DNA of 10,310 bases from Treponema sp. (GTDB lineage Bacteria; Spirochaetota; Spirochaetia; Treponematales; Breznakiellaceae): contig JAISTO010000083.1 in assembly GCA_031272575.1 (NCBI GenBank), positions 1 to 10,310 of the forward strand, written 5' to 3'. The notes under the pieces were generated by a model. The model saw only the letters and a list, made by a program, of their open reading frames with translations, was not told where the DNA came from and made no database searches. Below, piece after piece: positions 7,830-10,310 of the stretch (position 1 is the stretch's first letter; every line of letters starts with the position of its first letter). The position numbers and the translations under genes are program-made.

Positions 7830-8909
7830 AATGCCCGTCAACTCCAGTTCGAAGAAGAGAAAGGACTCCGGGGGTATGCGCGGCTCGCCCTTCTCGTCGA
7901 CGGCGAGGTAGCCGTTTTCGGCCGTGAGGCCCCGGCTGCCGTACGCCAGTTCCGGCGGGATGATGGCGAAGCGCTTTTCGCCCACGCGCATCTCGCGAAG
8001 GGTGATGTCGAGGCCGGGGAGTATCTTGCCGATCGTGAAGGTCCAGAGCCCGTTGGGATAAAGACGCGAGTCGTCGAAGGCGCGGCCCGAAAGGAGGAGA
8101 CCCCGGCCCCGCACCTTCACCGTGCTGCCCTCGGCAGGCCGCGCGCCCGTCCCCTGCTTCTGGATAACGGTGAATATGTCCTGCGGGCTCCGCGTGGCGG
8201 AGGGGTACTTTTCGGTGATCGCCGCGATGAGCGCCGCGCGCGAGGCGGCCTTTTTCGCCAGGGCGCGCTCGTCGGCGCTTGCGCGCAGCGCGTCGAACGC
8301 GGCCTGGTCAGCGGCGAAGGCCTTCGCGGCCGCGCCGTTGCGGATGATGCGGATCTTCGTGATCGCGTCCCCCTGCGCGATGCGGTTCACCACCTCCTGG
8401 CCGGATACGACCGCGCCGAAAACCGAGTGCTTGCCGTCCAGCCAGTGCGCCGCGTTGTGGGTGATAAAAAACTGACTCCCGTTCGTGCCGGGCCCCGCGT
8501 TGGCCATCGACAGGACGCCCGGACCGTTGTGGGTAAGGCTTGCGTCAATCTCGTCCGGGAACTGGTAGCCCGGCCCGCCACGGCCGTTCCCCAGCGGGTC
8601 CCCCCCCTGGATCATGAAGTTGGGGACCACGCGGTGAAACGTGAGGCCGTCGTAAAAGGGCTTGCCCGCGGCGGCACTCATCTTGCCCTCGGCGAGCGCG
8701 GCGAAATTGCACACAGTGAGCGGGACCTTTTCGTACTCGAGCCGAAGGATAATATCACCCTTGGGGGTGCTGATCCGCGCGAAGAGACCGTCCCCCAGTT
8801 CCGAGTCCCCCGGCGCCGCGTAACCGGGCTTTGCGGTGCAGGCCCAGAAAAGGGGCACCAAAACCGCGCAGAGCGCCCGCAGTCTGGACGCATTATTGAA
8901 ACTAAACAT
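7821..8909 (-). CDS. Exported cyclophilin-FKBP fusion peptidyl-prolyl isomerase
   Basis: This 362-aa protein would catalyse cis-trans isomerisation of prolyl bonds, probably in the periplasm. A basic/hydrophobic signal sequence ends near 24-32, with cleavage either at Cys24 as a lipoprotein (FWAC, a poor lipobox) or after GYAA. The cyclophilin domain (about 42-192) keeps the active site: FHRVV with R93, FMIQGGD (98-104), NGSQFFIT (143-150) and W156, L157 and H161 in AHWLDGKH. A charged helical linker (about 196-252) leads to an FKBP-type domain (about 255-361) with GRAFDDSR, LPGLD, PPELAYG and IPPESFLFFELELTGI. In the FKBP half the usual tyrosine of VHYTG and the Trp of the VIxGW floor are replaced (VKVRGRG, LPGLD), and the last loop carries an insert (about 328-344). 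Catalysis by the second domain is therefore less sure. The start has a -10 six bases upstream. Confidence 0.92.
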   Translation of the reverse strand: MFSFNNASRLRALCAVLVPLFWACTAKPGYAAPGDSELGDGLFARISTPKGDIILRLEYEKVPLTVCNFAALAEGKMSAAAGKPFYDGLTFHRVVPNFMIQGGDPLGNGRGGPGYQFPDEIDASLTHNGPGVLSMANAGPGTNGSQFFITHNAAHWLDGKHSVFGAVVSGQEVVNRIAQGDAITKIRIIRNGAAAKAFAADQAAFDALRASADERALAKKAASRAALIAAITEKYPSATRSPQDIFTVIQKQGTGARPAEGSTVKVRGRGLLLSGRAFDDSRLYPNGLWTFTIGKILPGLDITLREMRVGEKRFAIIPPELAYGSRGLTAENGYLAVDEKGEPRIPPESFLFFELELTGISK

Positions 8910-8925
8910 ACTTTTATAGTATCAT
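8896..8925 (+). promoter_or_regulatory. Possible promoter of the Pro/Ala-tailed protein, overlapping the divergent isomerase promoter
   Basis: TTGAAA (8896-8901), an 18-bp spacer and TATCAT (8920-8925) predict a start near 8932, about 16 bases before the GTG at 8948. Its -35 lies inside the first codons of the divergent isomerase gene, and its -10 overlaps that gene's -10. It was picked by eye and is less convincing than the leaderless set. Confidence 0.35.
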
Positions 8926-8944
8926 ACTGAAAGGGAGTTTGCAA
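8916..8944 (-). promoter_or_regulatory. Sigma70-type promoter, predicted leaderless start
   Basis: On the minus strand TTGCAA (8944-8939), a 17-bp spacer and TACTAT (8921-8916) are followed by six bases and the ATG at 8909. There is no Shine-Dalgarno sequence. The -10 forms half of a small palindrome, AGTAT-C-ATACT (8918-8928). Confidence 0.65.
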
Positions 8945-8947
8945 GAG

Positions 8948-10310
8948 GTGGGGACGAAAAACGATACGCATATTCAGGATGAAATCATCAGGATGGAATA
9001 TCCCAATCTGATGCCCGATTACGATCCTGATATCGAAAGATATTACTACCTCCGTCAGGAGGGCCGCGCGGACGATGCGCTCTCGATATTCGAGAACCGC
9101 ATCAAGCCCCGGTATCCCGAGGACTCTTTCCGCACCGAACTGATGAAGAGCTACCGCAGCCGCAGCCCCCGCTTCCGGCACCTGCTGGCGGCGGGCTACA
9201 AGGTGCTGGCATCCCGCGCCCTCGACCGTATACAGCGCACCCTCGCGTTCATCTGCGCCCGCATTCACCACTACGACCCCCTGGACATCCGCTCGACCCT
9301 CGTCACCGCCGAGGCCATTCTGAAACTTTTTCCCGGGGGCAAGTACGAGGCCATCTCCAGCGTCGACCGTTACATCAAGTACGCGACCCTGCTGGACACG
9401 GACCCCGGCGCTATGCGCGAGGCCGCGGATCTGGTGCGGGACTACCTGAATCACTCGCTGCCGATCGTCGAAAACGAGCGTAAGCGCCGCGGCCGGGCCC
9501 TGCAGATCGCGCAGGAGCGGGAGCGCCGCAAGGCGATCAAGGCCGGCTGGGACAACTACATCCTCGAAAAAAAGTACGGCTTCGAGCGGGACGCGCCCTC
9601 TGGTCCCACTTTTTCCCCCGAGGACCTCGCGCGCATCGAAATCCCCGCAAAGATGCGGAGCCCGGAGGAAAAAACCCTCGCGTTCTGCGCCAAATATTGG
9701 AACCTCTGCGAGGACCCGGACTTCGAAAAGGCCATTTTTCTCTATTCCCGCACCTACGACACGCCTCACTACGAGGTCTTCATGCTGATCAAGAACGGCA
9801 AGCAGGGCGGCATGAAGGACGAGGCGATCCTGTCGGCCGTCATGGCCTCGCTGATCAAGGGCTACTATTACTCGATCAAGGGGGACCGCTACCTCCAGGT
9901 ACAGTGGCGCGTAATCCGCATCGCGATGGAGCAGGCTGACAAAAAGGAGCGCCTCCACCGCAGCCTCGCCGTCCGCCGCGCCTCCCAGGGCCCCCGCATG
10001 AGCGCCCACAAGCCCGGGAAAAAATACCACCCCGCGCCGGCAAAAGCCCCCTCCCCCCCTCCGGTGGAGACAACGGCACCCACGCCAGCGCCGCACCCTG
10101 CGCCCGCGCCGCGCACCGAGCCCGCGCCGTACTCTGCGCCCAGCGCCAGCGCCACGCCCGCGCCCGCGCCAACGCCACGCGCCGCGCCAGCGCCGCGACC
10201 CGCGCCAGCGCCGCGCCCTGCGCCAGCGCCGCGACCCGAGCCCGCGCCAACGCCGCGCCCCGCGCCAGCGCCGCGCCCCGCGCCAGCGCCCGCGCCAGCA
10301 CCGCGCCCCG
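8948..10310 (+). CDS. Unrecognised protein with Pro/Ala-rich C-terminal tail (incomplete)
   Basis: The frame is open from GTG 8948 to the window edge, giving 454 residues with no stop, so the C-terminus is missing. I do not recognise the family. There is no signal peptide or membrane helix, so it is probably cytoplasmic. Residues about 28-60 (YYYLRQEGRADDALSIFENRI) look like a single TPR-type helical hairpin. A very basic helix follows at about 176-206 (ENERKRRGRALQ onwards), then a helical region with clustered aromatics (about 240-335), then from about residue 361 a Pro/Ala/Arg-rich tail. GTG 8948 has AGGGAG (8932-8937) ten bases upstream. ATG 8993 is a weaker alternative start. It is divergent from the isomerase gene with a 38-bp gap. 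Confidence 0.7.
   Translation, partial: MGTKNDTHIQDEIIRMEYPNLMPDYDPDIERYYYLRQEGRADDALSIFENRIKPRYPEDSFRTELMKSYRSRSPRFRHLLAAGYKVLASRALDRIQRTLAFICARIHHYDPLDIRSTLVTAEAILKLFPGGKYEAISSVDRYIKYATLLDTDPGAMREAADLVRDYLNHSLPIVENERKRRGRALQIAQERERRKAIKAGWDNYILEKKYGFERDAPSGPTFSPEDLARIEIPAKMRSPEEKTLAFCAKYWNLCEDPDFEKAIFLYSRTYDTPHYEVFMLIKNGKQGGMKDEAILSAVMASLIKGYYYSIKGDRYLQVQWRVIRIAMEQADKKERLHRSLAVRRASQGPRMSAHKPGKKYHPAPAKAPSPPPVETTAPTPAPHPAPAPRTEPAPYSAPSASATPAPAPTPRAAPAPRPAPAPRPAPAPRPEPAPTPRPAPAPRPAPAPAPAPRP
10184..10310 (+). repeat. In-frame 18-bp tandem repeats encoding Ala-Pro-Ala-Pro-Arg-Pro
   Basis: The unit GCGCCAGCGCCGCGMCCY occurs at 10184-10201, 10202-10219 and 10220-10237, and again from 10262 after a variant stretch. 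It continues to the window edge. The looser Pro/Ala-rich region begins at about 10030. Such tandem DNA can expand and contract in units of six residues without frameshift. Confidence 0.85.

Noticed and set aside
8678..10096. 472-codon minus-strand frame across the isomerase start and the Pro/Ala-tailed gene
   Set aside because: It overlaps two better-supported genes and spans their divergent promoter region. The sense frame from 8948 has plausible codon use and a Shine-Dalgarno sequence.

Overview
The window (10,310 bp, GC-rich by eye, roughly 60-65%) looks like chromosomal DNA from a Gram-negative-type bacterium with secreted lipoproteins. I lean towards a spirochaete of the Treponema group. 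The reasons are the lipoprotein-style N-termini on two proteins, the cyclophilin-FKBP double-domain isomerase, and a treponeme-like mixture of TPR lipoproteins and conserved proteins I cannot name. This assignment is an inference and not secure.

Layout, left to right. A truncated copy of a short inverted-repeat element (1-112) lies just upstream of a NifA-like GAF / sigma-54 AAA+ / HTH activator (164-1792, +). A small ORF with its own promoter (1872-2144, +) contains a 12-C tract and overlaps the start of a small, less GC-rich hypothetical gene (2131-2406, +). Facing these on the minus strand are a six-helix membrane protein (4814-4233) and a TPR lipoprotein (4126-2423), probably one operon. 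The 345-bp divergent intergenic region (4815-5159) holds a strong hairpin and a complete 207-bp MITE-like element. A lipoprotein type I pullulanase follows (5160-7829, +). Its stop overlaps, tail to tail, that of an exported cyclophilin-FKBP peptidyl-prolyl isomerase (8909-7821, -). Last, divergently transcribed, is an incomplete unrecognised protein with a Pro/Ala-rich tail (8948 to the right edge, +).

The most striking signal is in the gene starts. Five starts (164, 1872, 4814 minus, 5160, 8909 minus) have a sigma70-like -35/-10 pair with a 17-18 bp spacer, and the -10 hexamer ends exactly 6 (once 7) nt before the ATG. None of the five has a Shine-Dalgarno sequence. Transcription would therefore begin at or next to the A of the start codon: these genes look leaderless. 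Two other starts (2131, 8948) have purine-rich Shine-Dalgarno sequences, so both modes of initiation seem to coexist.

The genes do not form one obvious pathway. The pullulanase would digest branched alpha-glucans at the cell surface, the isomerase would assist folding of exported proteins, and the TPR lipoprotein and membrane protein belong to the envelope. The NifA-like regulator has no nif genes beside it here.
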